From: Melampsora larici-populina 98AG31
Lineage: Eukaryota > Basidiomycota > Pucciniomycetes > Pucciniales > Melampsoraceae
Length of the DNA stretch: 64,000 nucleotides
Assembly: GCF_000204055.1 (NCBI RefSeq)
Contig: NW_006768775.1
Coordinates: forward strand, 1,373,230 to 1,437,229
Direction: 5' to 3'
The translations under genes and the position numbers were made by a program. Shown here in pieces: positions 23,901-36,127 of this stretch; within the stretch, counting starts at the first letter, position 1; every line of letters begins with the position of its first letter. A model generated the notes under the pieces. That model was not told the DNA's origin. It worked only from the letters and a program-made list of their open reading frames with translations, and made no database searches.

Positions 23901-24749
23901 GAAAGTTTGACACAATAGGTGCCTTCAAACTAAGAAAAAATGGAAACTTGAAAATGAAATCTTTGAACCATGTAATTTAGATACAACTGATACCGAGCTG
24001 TAGTGCAATCATGGCTTTTCAGTACATGCTTTTTTGCTTCTTCAAAAGTGTGAATCCCTACACCACCAGAGGGTTTGGCCGTTCTTAAGACCAGCAACAC
24101 AGACCGTCTGGGGGCCGGCTGCGCTTCCACAGTGGTAGACGGTCTGAAGGTTGACCATACGGTCGACCCTTCTGAGACGTTTCACTGCCAAGTCTGGAAA
24201 CATTCCGCAGGTGAGCCATAGGCGTCTTCAGGCAAGCATTGCTCATATCAAGACAGTCTACTCTGGAGACTAGCGAGAGCTGTCTGGGAGGCAAGGGCCA
24301 GTGACCTCACAACATTTGGAACTAATGATACAATTGGGCGGCGGCAATCCCAATCAGGCCCTTTTGATTGGGAATGCACCGTTTGACAGTGGCTATTTCA
24401 AATCTTACTGAGGCACAGTGGGCCTACTGAGCCAGGCTGAGTGGGAACATGACCAGAAATGACATTGCAAAAAGGATAAAATTGGTATGTAGCACCAACA
24501 AGACTGGTAAATTGGCAAGAAGATGATACAAAAGAAGGATCCAATACCGTGACACCACTACCATCCATAGACCAGAAGGTTTCCACTCTAGTCCTGCAGG
24601 TATAAATCATCCCAGATCACTCTGTGAAAACCTCACATTTGACTTCCTTTTTCCCTTGTATTTTGTTACATCTGGACTTGACATTTGACATAAAAGGTTG
24701 GAGGAGGATGTGTTACCTGAGATGTAGAAAGTAAAAAAGGTGTAAATAA
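23901..24749. other. Non-coding, nothing recognised
   Basis: Contains short inverted segments around 24100-24180 (AGACCGTCT-type boxes) that may belong to a further decayed inverted-repeat element, but the ends could not be set. Confidence 0.3.
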
Positions 24750-25560
24750 TCAATATCCAGGTTTGGTCATCAAATTTTTCGAAAGATAGAAAGTGTACTG
24801 GAACACACTTGGATAGGATTTATACTTACATCTTTGGATTCCTTTGAATGAGGTCATCAGTATGTTGAATAAGATGTTCCAAAATGAGGTTAGACAAATC
24901 AAAACTTGAAGACTGATCAAATAAGAAGCAAGACCTGAATTTGTAAAAGACCAAACAACAGAAAGATGATGATACCTATTCAAAATAAAGAAGGATCTGT
25001 GAGTTCTAAATTTGAATCTATAATTTGAATCAGAAGAGAACTCATCGAAATTGAGAAGGTGGAGGAGAGATGATAGCATTGGAATAAAGAAGAATTGATT
25101 CTTGATATGAAAGATTCTGATTGGATGAAGAATGAGTAAAAGAGGGGATTTGAGCTCTTTGAAGTTGAGTTGAATCATGAGTGATGGTACCCATTGAACG
25201 TAAAGGAGATGAAGGACCTGATAGGTTGTTCATAGAGATTTTGAGTTTGCATTCATCTAAAATCAAAGGTGATCTAGAAGAAGAAGAAGAGGTTGAATCA
25301 TGAGATTGATCTCAATATGAAGAAGTGATATTGTTTGATAATCTGAGAAGAGTAGATGGAATTTTATATTGATTGTTGATACTAGAGCTTATAGAAGATG
25401 AGATTGGATTTGAAACTTGAAAGTGAAGAACTTCTTGGGGAGATAATTGGTTGAGATAGAGAGATAGCAAAACGGTGCTTACTTTGACAAATGGGCGTTG
25501 AGTGGTTTGGCAAAGGAAGTCTAACAAGCATGATCGGTAGGAGGTCAAGTGAGAGTCACC
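24750..25560 (-). pseudogene. Fragment of a Ser-rich gene, unidentified
   Basis: Minus-strand reading shows exon-like pieces with good splice sites: VLHFQVSNPISSSISSS (about 25450-25380), then RSPLILDECKLKISMNN (about 25270-25215) continuing into a Ser/Gln-rich stretch, then SFDLSNLILEHLIQHTDDL (about 24900-24840) ending at a GTAAGT donor near 24830. Stops between pieces could be introns. The family is not recognised. The surrounding DNA contains only transposon debris, so this may be a captured or duplicated host-gene piece. Confidence 0.3.
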
Positions 25561-25822
25561 AATATCATCAGACCTGACCTAACCTAGCTGAGAAATTGAG
25601 CAGAGAGCTTGACATGGTGGGAGTTGGGTGAAATCAAATCATATGATGGATGGTCTGCTGGCTGTTGTAGACCACCAGAAGCTCAGCATGTTTGATGAAA
25701 AGTGTGGCCTGACTGGAGACTGCCTAATGGCCATTCTCAGCCCGTATGAGTGTCGGTCCACAGGCCACCTATAGACCTGACCAATCTCAGACCCATGCGG
25801 GCTGTCTATGGGGTGGTCTACA

Positions 25823-26301
25823 AGCAACGCTGTCACAGTTACTTTACTGTTTACAGTAAATTAACGGTAAAGTAACTTTTTTTGCAGTATAAGTATCTCA
25901 ATACTTAGTATTGGTCTGACCAATACTTTACTTCCAGGTCCTTGGGATGGTATTGTTGATTTTGATACCGTATCAAGTAAAGTATTAGAAAACTAATACT
26001 TTACCCAGCAGTTGCTGGAGAAGTATTGGTTTATAATTTCTCTCATTTAGGCCTAGATACTGAGTACAGTATTGGTATTGTGGCGCAAATACCAATACAG
26101 TATTGAGTATAGTAACAGTATTGCTTCAAGATACTTTACTCAAGGTAGGTCTTGTTGGTATTGTGGTTTTTGATACGGTATCGAGTATAGTATTGGTCAA
26201 CCAATACTTTACTGCCGACCGAATTTTACAGTATTGTTTTTTTGATACTTTACCGGGTATTGCCAATACAATACCAGTAAAGTAACTGTGGCAGCGTTGC
26301 T
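25823..26301. mobile_element. MITE with AGCAACGCTG termini, 479 bp
   Basis: Terminal inverted repeats of about 27 bp (AGCAACGCTG followed by YCACAGTTACTTTACTG) flanked by a 3-bp direct repeat ACA (25820-25822 and 26302-26304). The interior is dominated by short palindromic words GTATTG/CAATAC and AGTAAAGTA/TACTTTACT. No coding capacity. The superfamily is uncertain: the 3-bp duplication fits CACTA or PIF/Harbinger, but the ends are not CACTR. Confidence 0.75.
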
Positions 26302-28755
26302 ACAAGCCTTTTACTTGCCCCACCATTCTGGGCCCCAGGGAGACCGTTTTGTGACACAGAACCCTCCGGTAGTGTATGAGGGTGGCCCCCTCCAAATAAA
26401 AAGTTCAACTTTGTGATTGTACTACAGTGTTGTATTGCTTGTATTGTAATTACACGGTTCCCAATTTTTCTTTTCAACTTTTCAACTCCCTAGTTTGAAG
26501 GCGCCTCATCATGGTATTGGACCAATACCATGTTTTGTGAGATTTTTCAGACAAGTGTTGGAATCTGATGTCCTTCTGGCATCCTCATAAATGGGATTGC
26601 TCTGATGTCATAAAATACATTGGGGCAATTTCTAAACATACTGAATTGAATTTGATTGACTCAAATCAGTTCAATTTGAGTTTGAGTGTGAGTTTACAGG
26701 GTGCAGTGGTTTGGACTATGCAGTGGTGTAGTGCACCAATCCGGCAAATGGTGGTCCAGTTCTGCACCATAGTGCTTTTGTGGGAATACAGATTGAAAGA
26801 TGGGAAGTTGAGGGATGTCAGGGTGGCAAGTCTCTATATGAGCCTGTAAGGTCTAGACTTACTAGGTTTGAGGCCCTGACTGCTATTTCTCTGGTTACGA
26901 GGAATAGGTACGGTAGTAATAATACTAGAAGTTTCACAAGGGATATCAAGACGGTTGAGTACTCTGATCCTTCAGCGTGATTTTGGAGAGACGGCGGCTT
27001 ACCAAGGTTTTTGGTTGAAGGTTGGTCACACCTAAGCCGGTTTGGATCCTACTAGACAAGTCTAGAAGGTAGCCTGTTAGGAACAGGGATCTTGTCAGCT
27101 GAGCGGTGACGGATCAAGATCAATAGACCAGGAGAATTCCAACTAACTAGTAGAAGGATGGAGCCTTATCAGGCGTGAACCTCGGGTGGTTGGCTGGGAC
27201 TAAGGACTGGGAAGCTAAGGCTTCGGAGGCGATAATCCGAGGGAACTAACAAAAGGACGGATAGATAAGGGGCTTCAGTATGAATCAGAGAACTGATTCA
27301 ACAAGCGAAGTGGAAAGGATTTCTTCAGGCTTCAGGATCAAGAGTGGAACTAACGAGTGATTCTAAGGATTTAGAAAACGAGTATAGTTGGGCTCTTGAT
27401 AGGTGTTTTTGGGATAGAAATATCTATACGAAAGTAAGTAATGTCGGATCAGATACCTTCTCTCCTTCCTGTTGAGAAGGTTGTATTTATACCCCTTCCC
27501 TCGACTGCCAACTTGCGGTTGCTGATAGGCTGCGTTTGAACTTGCTTCGTGGGCGCCCACGTTAGTTGGTTCGTTGGTAGGAACTGCTCCTGTTGCCTTA
27601 TCTGTTTGAAGGATATTAGGTCGAGAGGCTCGTCGTCTCTTCTACGGCTGTTGATTTCATCTGTGATGTATGTCTTGTACTCTTGCTAGGTGCCTTGGAG
27701 TCTTGTGGGTTTCACACTTGGTATTCCTTTGTGATGTGGTTCGCGGTCTTTGACACTAGACCTATAAGTTGTAATTCTTTTATTATGCTTTTATTGGGTT
27801 TGGGGTCTTTGAAACTAGACCTTAAGTTGTATCTATATTTTTATGTTATTTATTAATTATTGCTCAATCTCTTCTTGAAGTACCTTTGGCTCTTCCATCG
27901 GAAGGCTCGGGTGCTGACAAGGGAGATGTTAAGGTAGTGTGACTATGTTTGATTGCAAAAACAAAAAAAGGAAAATAAACAAATGTTGAAGTGTGCAATT
28001 GACAAATGAAGAAATAGGTTAAATCAAATCAGGAGTTGAAATCAGTGTGAAATAAGAGAGGATACATTTGAAGATAAACCAAAGAGAAGGAATACCACAA
28101 GTTTGCCCCAACGGGTTGAACAAATTATGATTAATATACTAGACAGTTTTGACCAATTTGTACTTCTCTTTCCTCATCTTTGGAAAGAGAAGTATGTACA
28201 CTTTCATTTTTATCAACTCCTTATATTCAACGCCAAGACAGCAACGCTTGCTGTAACAATACCGTAACGCTAACATAGCTCTAAGTGTCACGGTATCTGT
28301 TAACTTAACAAGTCTTGACAGAGCTAAGTTGGCCAATATTCATAATGGGCCTTTTTTTGAGTTACATTCTCACTTTTGGGTAACGGGGTTTTTTCTTTTC
28401 AGTTAAGTTTTGGCCCTGCACCCCGTTAAAGTAACTGTGTTGCACATTGGTCAACCCAGGGGCTAACCTTTCCCAAGCTAGCCTCTTATGGAGACCTTTC
28501 AACAACATCACCCCCACGCACGCCCAATACAGAACAATTGTGTCCCAAGATGGACGCAAGGAGAGGTTCTCACAGCCTGATTCTTCTGACGGTAAGATTT
28601 TAACCCTTCCTTCCAGTATCACTGTGTCATCAGTTTGCATTTTTCCAAATCTAATCCATCATTTACTTGATTATCAATTGATACTTCATTATCAATCAAT
28701 ATTTGTAGATTCCTTGTTGTTATTTAATTGAACTACTAGTACTTTTCATTCAATT
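26302..28755. other. Non-coding; possible solo LTR remnant
   Basis: No gene. The 26840-27830 segment has features of an LTR (TATA-like ATTTATACC near 27487, few stops or repeats, direct similarity of 'GGTCTTTGACACTAGACCT' near 27749 and 'GGTCTTTGAAACTAGACCT' near 27805), but no flanking duplication or paired LTR could be found. Confidence 0.3.
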
Positions 28756-28899
28756 ATCCGTGATGCCAACAAGCTCTCAACAATCTCAACTCAATTTTAC
28801 CCCGTCACCAAACTCTATGCCCGTTAACCCATCACAAGCCACCCCTAGTCGACCTCAAAGGACCCAAATTCCTACATCAAATCCTTGAATGGTACAACC

Positions 28900-31800
28900 T
28901 TCTAGTGATAGTCGTTGAAGACTTTGCATTGACAATGACCCATCCAAATTGACCGCGAAGAAGTTGAATGCGACAATCATTATGGATACCAAAGACAAGA
29001 GTGATAGCCCTCAGGTTATTGCCCCTAAGAAGAAGTGCAAAAGAGTCCCAAAGACCACAGTCATCAACAAAGTATGTATTTTGATGATCAAATCAACATT
29101 GTATTAGTGATCAATTTCCAAAACTGACTCATACATACTACACTGTTTCCAGTCATCTTTGAAGCAGGTCACAAAAGAGATCCTCCAAGCCAATTCGGAC
29201 AACAAAAATCAACACGTTCAAAAACGCAAACACATCAATATTGAGGACACAGAGAAGAACAAATCCCTACTTGCTTACTTTGGAACACCGTTCCACAGCA
29301 AGGCTAAAGATGTAAGTAGTATTATATTCTCCATTGATATTGTAACAAACTTAGTCCTTATGGCCTTTCCACTATGCGTAGGATAAAAGCAAAAGGCCTT
29401 TGGCTTATCCTTGTCTCTGGTGCAAAGGCTGAGACAAAAACCATCTAGTACAGATCAGCTACAGCAACCCAACGGCCAACCTCAAAGCGCACCAAGACGG
29501 TTCAACTCAGGAAGGCCGTTCAACCACTGGCTACCCAGGACGTCTCCGGGCTCAAGGAGCGGGACTAGACATACTTCCATCAGTAGCCGACATCCATGCC
29601 CAAGAAGAATCCAAGCAAAAGAAAACAAACGGTCCTCTTGACACTTTTGTCACCACTCCCAAGGGTTGTAATTTCAACAACCTCACATTCAATCAAGGAA
29701 TGTGTGTTTGGCTACTTTGCCAAGCACTACCCTGGTCACGCCCACTGCCAGCATTAAAGAGGTTCCCAGGTGGGAAAGTGACCTAGGCTGGGAACATGAT
29801 TGAGAGTAAAATGGTCATGAAATCATCTTGCACTGCACAACTAAGCCTTGAAGCATATGCTACATATGTGCAAACATCTGGGTAAATCCTTAGCTATCAG
29901 CTACATACACATCAGCTCAGTTATCTGTTCATCTGGATAGGAAAATTACATGTAATACATGTTGTAATTTTGCTCAGATTGTGACAAGCATTTTGAAAAA
30001 TTGACTACATATATCACAATGACTACTCAGGCAATATTTCTTAGGCTGTGTAACAGTAACAGAAGGGGAATCTGGTCCCTGGGACCCAGATTCCCATCCA
30101 GGAACCTCTTTAATGCTGGCAGTGGCCTGGCCAATCCCTGGCTTCGAGCGTCTATACAGTATATCAGACTTGACGCAAAGCTATATGGAAGGCACTGGGC
30201 CGCGCTTGAGGCCAAACACCTCAACTTGTCTATGAAGAAACAAGTTATTAACAAACTGAAGGTAAGATTGTCATGTACTTACATTTGAACTTTTTGTTTT
30301 CTTTTCCTTATTGTTCTGTTTGTATTTTCATTCCATCTTTCAAATGCTAATGTTGAATGTGAACACAGGGCTTGGTTTCAAGTTTCCAATGCGACATGAC
30401 GTATGGACTTCAAAAGGGCAATTGGCATGGCTTCATTGGGGCTAATGTCACTTACATCAATAGTTCCTGGAAGTTTGTATCTCGTCACCTCGCGCTGAAG
30501 GTAGTTGCGTGGGAACACCAAGGTGTCTGGTTGGCTGAGCCTTTGGCCAATATATTGATCAAGCACCACATCGCTGATAAGATGAATGATCATTTTTATT
30601 TCATTCTTTGTAATTATAATTAATGCGGACATTATTTTTATCTGTCTTTACTTGCTCAGCCAGACAACCAACTTGGGGTCAAACAATAAGACAATGGCCA
30701 ATGAAATGCATTGGCAGTTCATTGACCATTGTGGTCCCATTTTGAAGTACACCTGGAATCCAGAAACCATGCATTGTTTCTGTTTCTGTCATAAACCTGC
30801 TCTTATTGTAGGCGCAGGTCTAGCTTTCTTGGTCTCAAAACGGTGGCCCCACACAAGATCAAGACTGCTTTTTTGGGGAAATTCCCTGCAGTTTGTTCAA
30901 CAGTTGCTGAAGGGGATGAGCCAGACGGCCCACAAGCTGGCGATGGACCGGTTGTTGAGGTACCTGACGTTGCGACGGGACCAATTGAGGATGTATTGTC
31001 TGATGTGGAACATGACCTTCAAGACGAGGACAAAGAGACACCCAAGGAGCTCAACATCTTGAATCGGTTAGAGGGTACTTTAGATGTTGACGATGAGCTT
31101 GACTGGGATGCAGGCAATCCCCTGCTTTTGCTTGATGACAATGTGGCTCCAACTCACCAACAAGAGGCCAACAAACTCAATTACATCCTTGAGAAGGTAA
31201 GTTACCTTCTCCTATTTCATCCTTCATTACTATACTACAATACTTATGTCATTATTAATTCCAGCTCGACTTCAATATCCAAAGAATTACCCGCTCGTCT
31301 TCCTGGCGCAACAAATATAATTGGGTCATGAAAAGTTGTGGTCTATCACTTGGTTCATTAATTGCGGGTTATGGGATTAGGTGGAATATCAAGTATATTA
31401 GTTGCCACAAAGCATGGTTGGCACGTGAGGTTGGTTAATTTTTTATTTATTTCCAATTGTCTTTTGACTTCCACAACACTAACATGTTTGATTTTTGTTG
31501 TCAAAGGTGATAGATCACCTTTTGAAAGATGATCTCAAACGGGTAAACTCTAAAACTCTTTGGCCTTGCAAAAACAGAAAGCCCTACAGTTACTTCCACA
31601 AGATTACATTATCTCCTTCCAAATGGGCTTCAATTGAAGAACTCAACGACGAGCTTGAGGTAAGATTCAGCTTCAACACTATATAATGCACATATACATT
31701 ATTCACTGATTTATTACTTCACTCAGCCCTTTTTGACAATCACCAAGCAGATGGAGGGTAACCTACCAACTGGCGCAATGGTGATACCACAATATGTTCA

Positions 31801-31960
31801 ATTGTGAGCTGTGTTGCAAGATTGGGAACTCAAGATGTCGACAAGCGATGCACTCTATCCCATGATAGAGGCAATGATCAGCAAAGTCCAAATTTACTTG
31901 GACGAATCTGTTTTGACCGAGTCTCTCATTATGGCAACCATCCTCCACCCGGTGTAGAAC
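28900..31960 (+). pseudogene. hAT-family transposase, N-terminal and central parts (decayed)
   Basis: Cut-and-paste transposase relic in several exons. A BED-type zinc finger region reads YPCLWCKG then, after a TGA, NPTANLKAHQDGS (about 29400-29500). Next are NNLTFNQGMCVWLLCQALPW, ending at the MITE insertion point, and DAKLYGRHWAALEAKHLNL after it. GNWHGFIGANVTYINSSWK and NNKTMANEM correspond to the strands before and after the first catalytic region. HCFCFCHKPALIVGAGLAFL is the hAT cysteine/histidine helix, and PSKWASIEELNDELEPF and SLIMATILHP mark the helical insertion and following strand. Frame changes (about 30835) and stops (TGA near 29431, TGA near 31808) make it non-functional. The gene resumes at about 33571. 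Confidence 0.8.
29743..30124. mobile_element. MITE with CACTG termini, copy 2, inside a hAT exon
   Basis: A 382-bp copy of the element at 2041-2423, with the same 16-bp inverted ends CACTGCCAGCATTAAA and a 3-bp duplication GCC (29740-29742 and 30125-30127). Ignoring the element and one GCC, the hAT reading frame runs straight from LPW into NPWLRAS, so the insertion point is defined to the base. No coding capacity. Confidence 0.9.
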
Positions 31961-33570
31961 TTATAACCCAACAAGGGTTATACAGAGCTGGAAGGGGATA
32001 ATCTACTAATAAAAATGACTAGTAGAAGTTGTCTAAGACTGCTCTTCTAAAACAACACAATCAGGAAAAGGCTCTGTTGTATTGAGTACAGATAAGGCAC
32101 CAGAGAAATATATCTTCACACATATTTTAACTTCAAAAGCACAATTTTTATTACTATCAACACTGCTATAGTGTTATTCCCAAATGATAACTGAAGAAAT
32201 AAGCAATATCTTATTGATATTATTCCCAATGAGTCTTTTTGACTATAAAACTAAAGTAAATTTCTCTTTATAGCTGTAATAAAGGGCGTATTTAAGTGAC
32301 CAGGTACTATTAAAATAAGTTTATAATGATAAACAAAATAATAACTGCGTAGATGATAAAGCAAAAAGGGGAAAAACAATCCCAGAATCCTCTCAAAGTA
32401 TATATAACAATGTACTCCAACTTTTACAATGGTCAACAGCCTCAAAACCAATCAAATCCGCCCAGAAATCCCTAAAAACCCTATGATGACGCAATGTAAT
32501 GATTTTGTTACTAATAAATGATGTAATTTTCACAGCCAAAAGTGATCAATGACGCACTAATATGATGTACAGCACTTCTTATGATGAATACAGGTGTTTT
32601 TTTCCTTGTAAACTAGCTGAAAACCAAATTTTGAGATTACAAATTTTTTCAGATGTGCTCCAATTTTTGATTACTAAAGTGCATCTTGTAGCCCTCGTGT
32701 TACTGATCATTTCTGACACCCATATGACCTATGTCTGATGAGTGATGAGTAAGATATTGAGTTGTGAAGTTAAGGTTTTTAGCATTACATGTTGACTTGT
32801 GACTGTAAATTTGAGATTCACACCAATTCTTTATTTGTCTTATAACCTTTTTCATAAACCTCCCCTACTATTGATTTAAAGTTTGTAAATTATGTAATCC
32901 ACTCTTCTGCGTTGAATGAGCCATCTACCAACCTAATCTGACGTCATTTGACATATGTAATCAGCTGAAAACCTTCATTTTCAACAAAATACACCCATTT
33001 TCTTCACTTTTCACAGCTGCTACTCTCTTTTTCTTGCTCATGTAATATGACATTATCTTCTATAACCTTAAAAATCCCGGAAAATCCTCTTGGCAACCTT
33101 AAATTCCACTACTCCCACTATTACATAACCAAACTACACGTGTACCTCTTGTTTACCAACTTTGAAAAAGTACCTTTTCTCTTAACTTCTGTTTCTTCTT
33201 ATCAACCTTCAAGATTAAAATTGTCACAGTATAATATAAGGTTGTTCTTTCATATTCTAACCTCATAATACCCATAAATTTATTTTTACTACCCTAAAAA
33301 CCATCTTCCAACCTATGTACCTATATTTTTGAATTTTTCTTATGTTTTTCTTTCTTTCTTTTTGTGATGAGTTTGTGAATAAAATATAATTATCTTAATA
33401 AGTAATGTGAAATAAAATTATGTAATGTTAACCTTATGACCAATACATAAGCCTACAAGAGCTTCAATTGATCCAAAAACCTCTATTTCGAATTTTCTGT
33501 CCTGCTAAATCTTTCTAATAAACTGGTAAACTGTGAATTATGAATTTTTTAATTGATCCCATAAATTGAT
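31961..33570. mobile_element. Probable insertion of unknown type splitting the hAT gene
   Basis: hAT similarity breaks off after MATILHP (31958) and resumes near 33571. The 1.6 kb between is very AT-rich, lacks coding frames and is unrelated to either side. Its left edge (TGTAGAACTTATAACCC) is LTR-like, but no matching CA end, duplication or inverted repeat was found. Confidence 0.35.
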
Positions 33571-34212
33571 CACCACGCCGGCCTTTTGACTAAAATATTT
33601 TGAGAAGAATTTTGAGAAGACCTCAGCAACTTACATTCAAGCTGAATCCATGTTCAAAACTTTATTCAAAACTTATCAAATAAATTAAGAATCAACCATA
33701 AGAAAGCTAACAACTTTGCAATATGATGAGACAGCTTTCACAAAGCAGTCAGCTTTGGCAATGTTTGATGTTTATAGTGACAAAGATGATGACAAGCAGT
33801 ACCTAGGGGATGATGCTCAGGTTCAAGATTATCTTTGAGGAAGCCTTCATATGAGGAATCCCAATTACGATCTAACAAATCCAAGTGAAGCACTCCAATG
33901 GTGGTCTGTCAGTCTTGACATTATCATAATCTCCTTTGTTTCCATACTCATATTTGTTTCTTTGCAGGTAAATCACAGCAGGTTTCCAATAATTGCACTG
34001 ATGGCGCAAGACTATTTGGCTACTTCAGGATCCTTGGCCCAACCTGAGCGGACCTTCTCCGCAGCTGCTGATGTATGTTCAGCTAGTTGTGGAGGCTTGA
34101 CTCCAATAACTATTGAGAGGTCGTTCTTGACCCGTATGTGGTTAGTTGAGGGAGTTCCTCTAGGAGACAAATTCCTCAGTGTTATGGAACATATCAGGGT
34201 GAAAGAAGTTAT
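33571..34212 (+). pseudogene. hAT-family transposase, C-terminal dimerisation part
   Basis: Continues the gene from 31960. KYFEKNFEKTSATYIQAESM is followed, across a stop, by NPNYDLTNPSEALQWW, then a 64-bp intron ending TTTGCAG at 33967. The next exon carries SRFPIIALMAQDYLA, PERTFSAAADVCS and LTPITIERSFLTRMW, the hAT C-terminal dimerisation domain (usually FP.LA.MA.DYLA...SERLFSAAGD). The copia element is inserted at 34212/34213, and the target GTTAT reappears at 40292. Confidence 0.85.
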
Positions 34213-34559
34213 TGTTGATACACTACGCATATCTCCAATACTCAAAACTTTCCCCTTGTACTGAGCAATCAGCAATGAGGCTCATCTGTTGCACTTCTGC
34301 ACGCTCATCTTGTAAGAATCATTTTTCTAAACTCTTGTTCAGCTTCAGAAACTTGTGTATATATAAACATATCCAAATTTGTGTTTCTATCTGACTCTCA
34401 TCACAATTAACGTAATCTATTATCACTCAGATATATTTATATACATCTTACATTCTGAGACATCAAGTCTTATCGCTCCTGCTCACTGTCAATCCAAGAC
34501 TGTGACATCTCAGTCAGATTGTCTGGTTCACGTGTGTATCACGAACTTGTGTCTCATTA
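34213..34559 (+). repeat. Copia 5' LTR
   Basis: 347 bp, starts TGTTGATACAC and ends TCTCATTA (the 3' LTR has the canonical TCTCATCA). It contains a TATATATAAAC box around 34357 that could serve as the promoter. Confidence 0.93.
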
Positions 34560-34560
34560 G

Positions 34561-34578
34561 GTTATGAGCCCAGCGCTC
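34561..34578 (+). promoter_or_regulatory. Copia primer-binding site (half-tRNA type)
   Basis: GTTATGAGCCCAGCGCTC immediately after the LTR is complementary to the anticodon stem-loop of initiator tRNA(Met) (GGGCUCAUAAC), as known for half-tRNA priming in Drosophila copia. The same motif recurs at 46389-46404 (minus) and 61694-61707 (plus). Confidence 0.75.
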
Positions 34579-34663
34579 TAGACGCGCCCTCACAAAATCA
34601 CCCTTTGACCCGTCAAAGGCACTATACCGTTTACATCTTATCTATTTTCATCATCACACTCTC

Positions 34664-36100
34664 ATGTCAAAAGACCACGAAACCAAACCAACCAAACCTC
34701 TAACTGAACACAATATGTCCAATTCCATCTCTGGAAACTTAAGCTTCGGCACTTCGGCCATCTCTGCTATCCCCAAACTCACGATGGGAAACCTATATAC
34801 CTGGAAAACATCCTTAAAAATATACCTCAAAATGAATGGTCTTTACGAGTTCATTGAACAAGAACTTCAACGTCCGACCAACATTCAAGAACAATCCCGT
34901 TTTGACATGAGACAAGCAGCAGCTTTACACGCTATACGTAACACAATCGATTCAGCAAATCTATCTTCCATCAAATCACTCGAAGACCCCAAAAAGGCTT
35001 TTGAGACCCTCATTGCTCAACATGGATCTGATAATGGCATAGTCACTGCAAATACACTTACAGAACTATTCAGCTTAAGATACGATCACTCAATTGGAAT
35101 TACGAACTATATTGCAAAAGTTCAAGATCTACACAGCAAGATCCGAGATTTAACAGCTGGAGACAAAGATCTCCAACTCTCTGATAGACTTTTCGCTATA
35201 CTTTTAGTTAATAGCCTACCTCGAAATGAGTTTGGACTTATAATTCAACATTTCCTATCTAACATCAAAACGATTTCTACAAGCGATGTGTGTGCTTGAC
35301 TTCGACTTGAAGCCAGTTCCAGCAATAACAGCGAAGAAAAATTCAAAGAAGTGTACACTGTCAAAACAAAGAAGAATTTCAGAACTGACAACAGACGAGT
35401 AGGAAAATTACCAAAAGATTTATGTCATATCCATTCAAATTCAAAACACACTAATGAACAATGCCACACGCAGAAGAAAAGTAGCAACAAAGAATCTAGC
35501 TCTCTGTCTACCGAAGAAATGGCAAGACGATACCAAGCGATGATCGCAAACTCAAGCCAATCCACTCCAACCAATTCGAATTCAGTCTCTGCTCATATAG
35601 CAATCAAAAACCCCTCCTCTGACAATTTCATCACGTATGCTGCTTATAATGCTTCCACCAAAACCACCAAGAGTACTGAGTTCCTGATCAACAGTGGAGC
35701 TAACACTCACATTACGAGTCAAGCCAATTTACTATCCAACATACATACAATTCCCAATGTCAGCATATCTGGCATAGGAGGACACGATAAACAAGTATCA
35801 GCTAGATTAGCTGGAACCGCATACATTCAAGGTACTACCATCTCTGGAGAATCCAGACTCATCGCAATCGAAGAAGTGCTTTTAATCCCCAATGCTGGTG
35901 TCAACATCATATCTGTATTGTCCATGATCAAGGATGGAGCCACCCTTACCAGTAGCGAATCTGCTCTGATGCTCAAGAATTCGACAAGAGATTACATCAT
36001 CACTGGAAAAGAAGTAGATGGACTGTTTATAGCTCAGGCACGTCGATCTCCTGCTCTTTTTGCTGCTCCTGCTTCAATCCCAGCTGACGTCTGGCATTGA
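34664..36100 (+). pseudogene. Copia Gag and protease region
   Basis: Gag starts at the ATG at 34664. YTWKTSLKIYLKMNGLYEF is the usual start of copia Gag, and SLPRNEFGLIIQHFL lies near 35210. A TGA at 35297 interrupts it, in a context best explained by CGA to TGA. The frame continues with CHIHSNSKHTNEQC, a CCHC-like knuckle missing the standard spacing, then FLINSGANTHIT, the protease active-site region (canonical DSGAT/DSGAS, here NSGAN, so the catalytic Asp is lost). It ends at a second TGA at 36098, in the GAG-pre-integrase zinc-binding motif WH.QYGHLNYRSL. Confidence 0.85.
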
Positions 36101-36127
36101 CAATATGGTCATCTCAATTACAGATCT

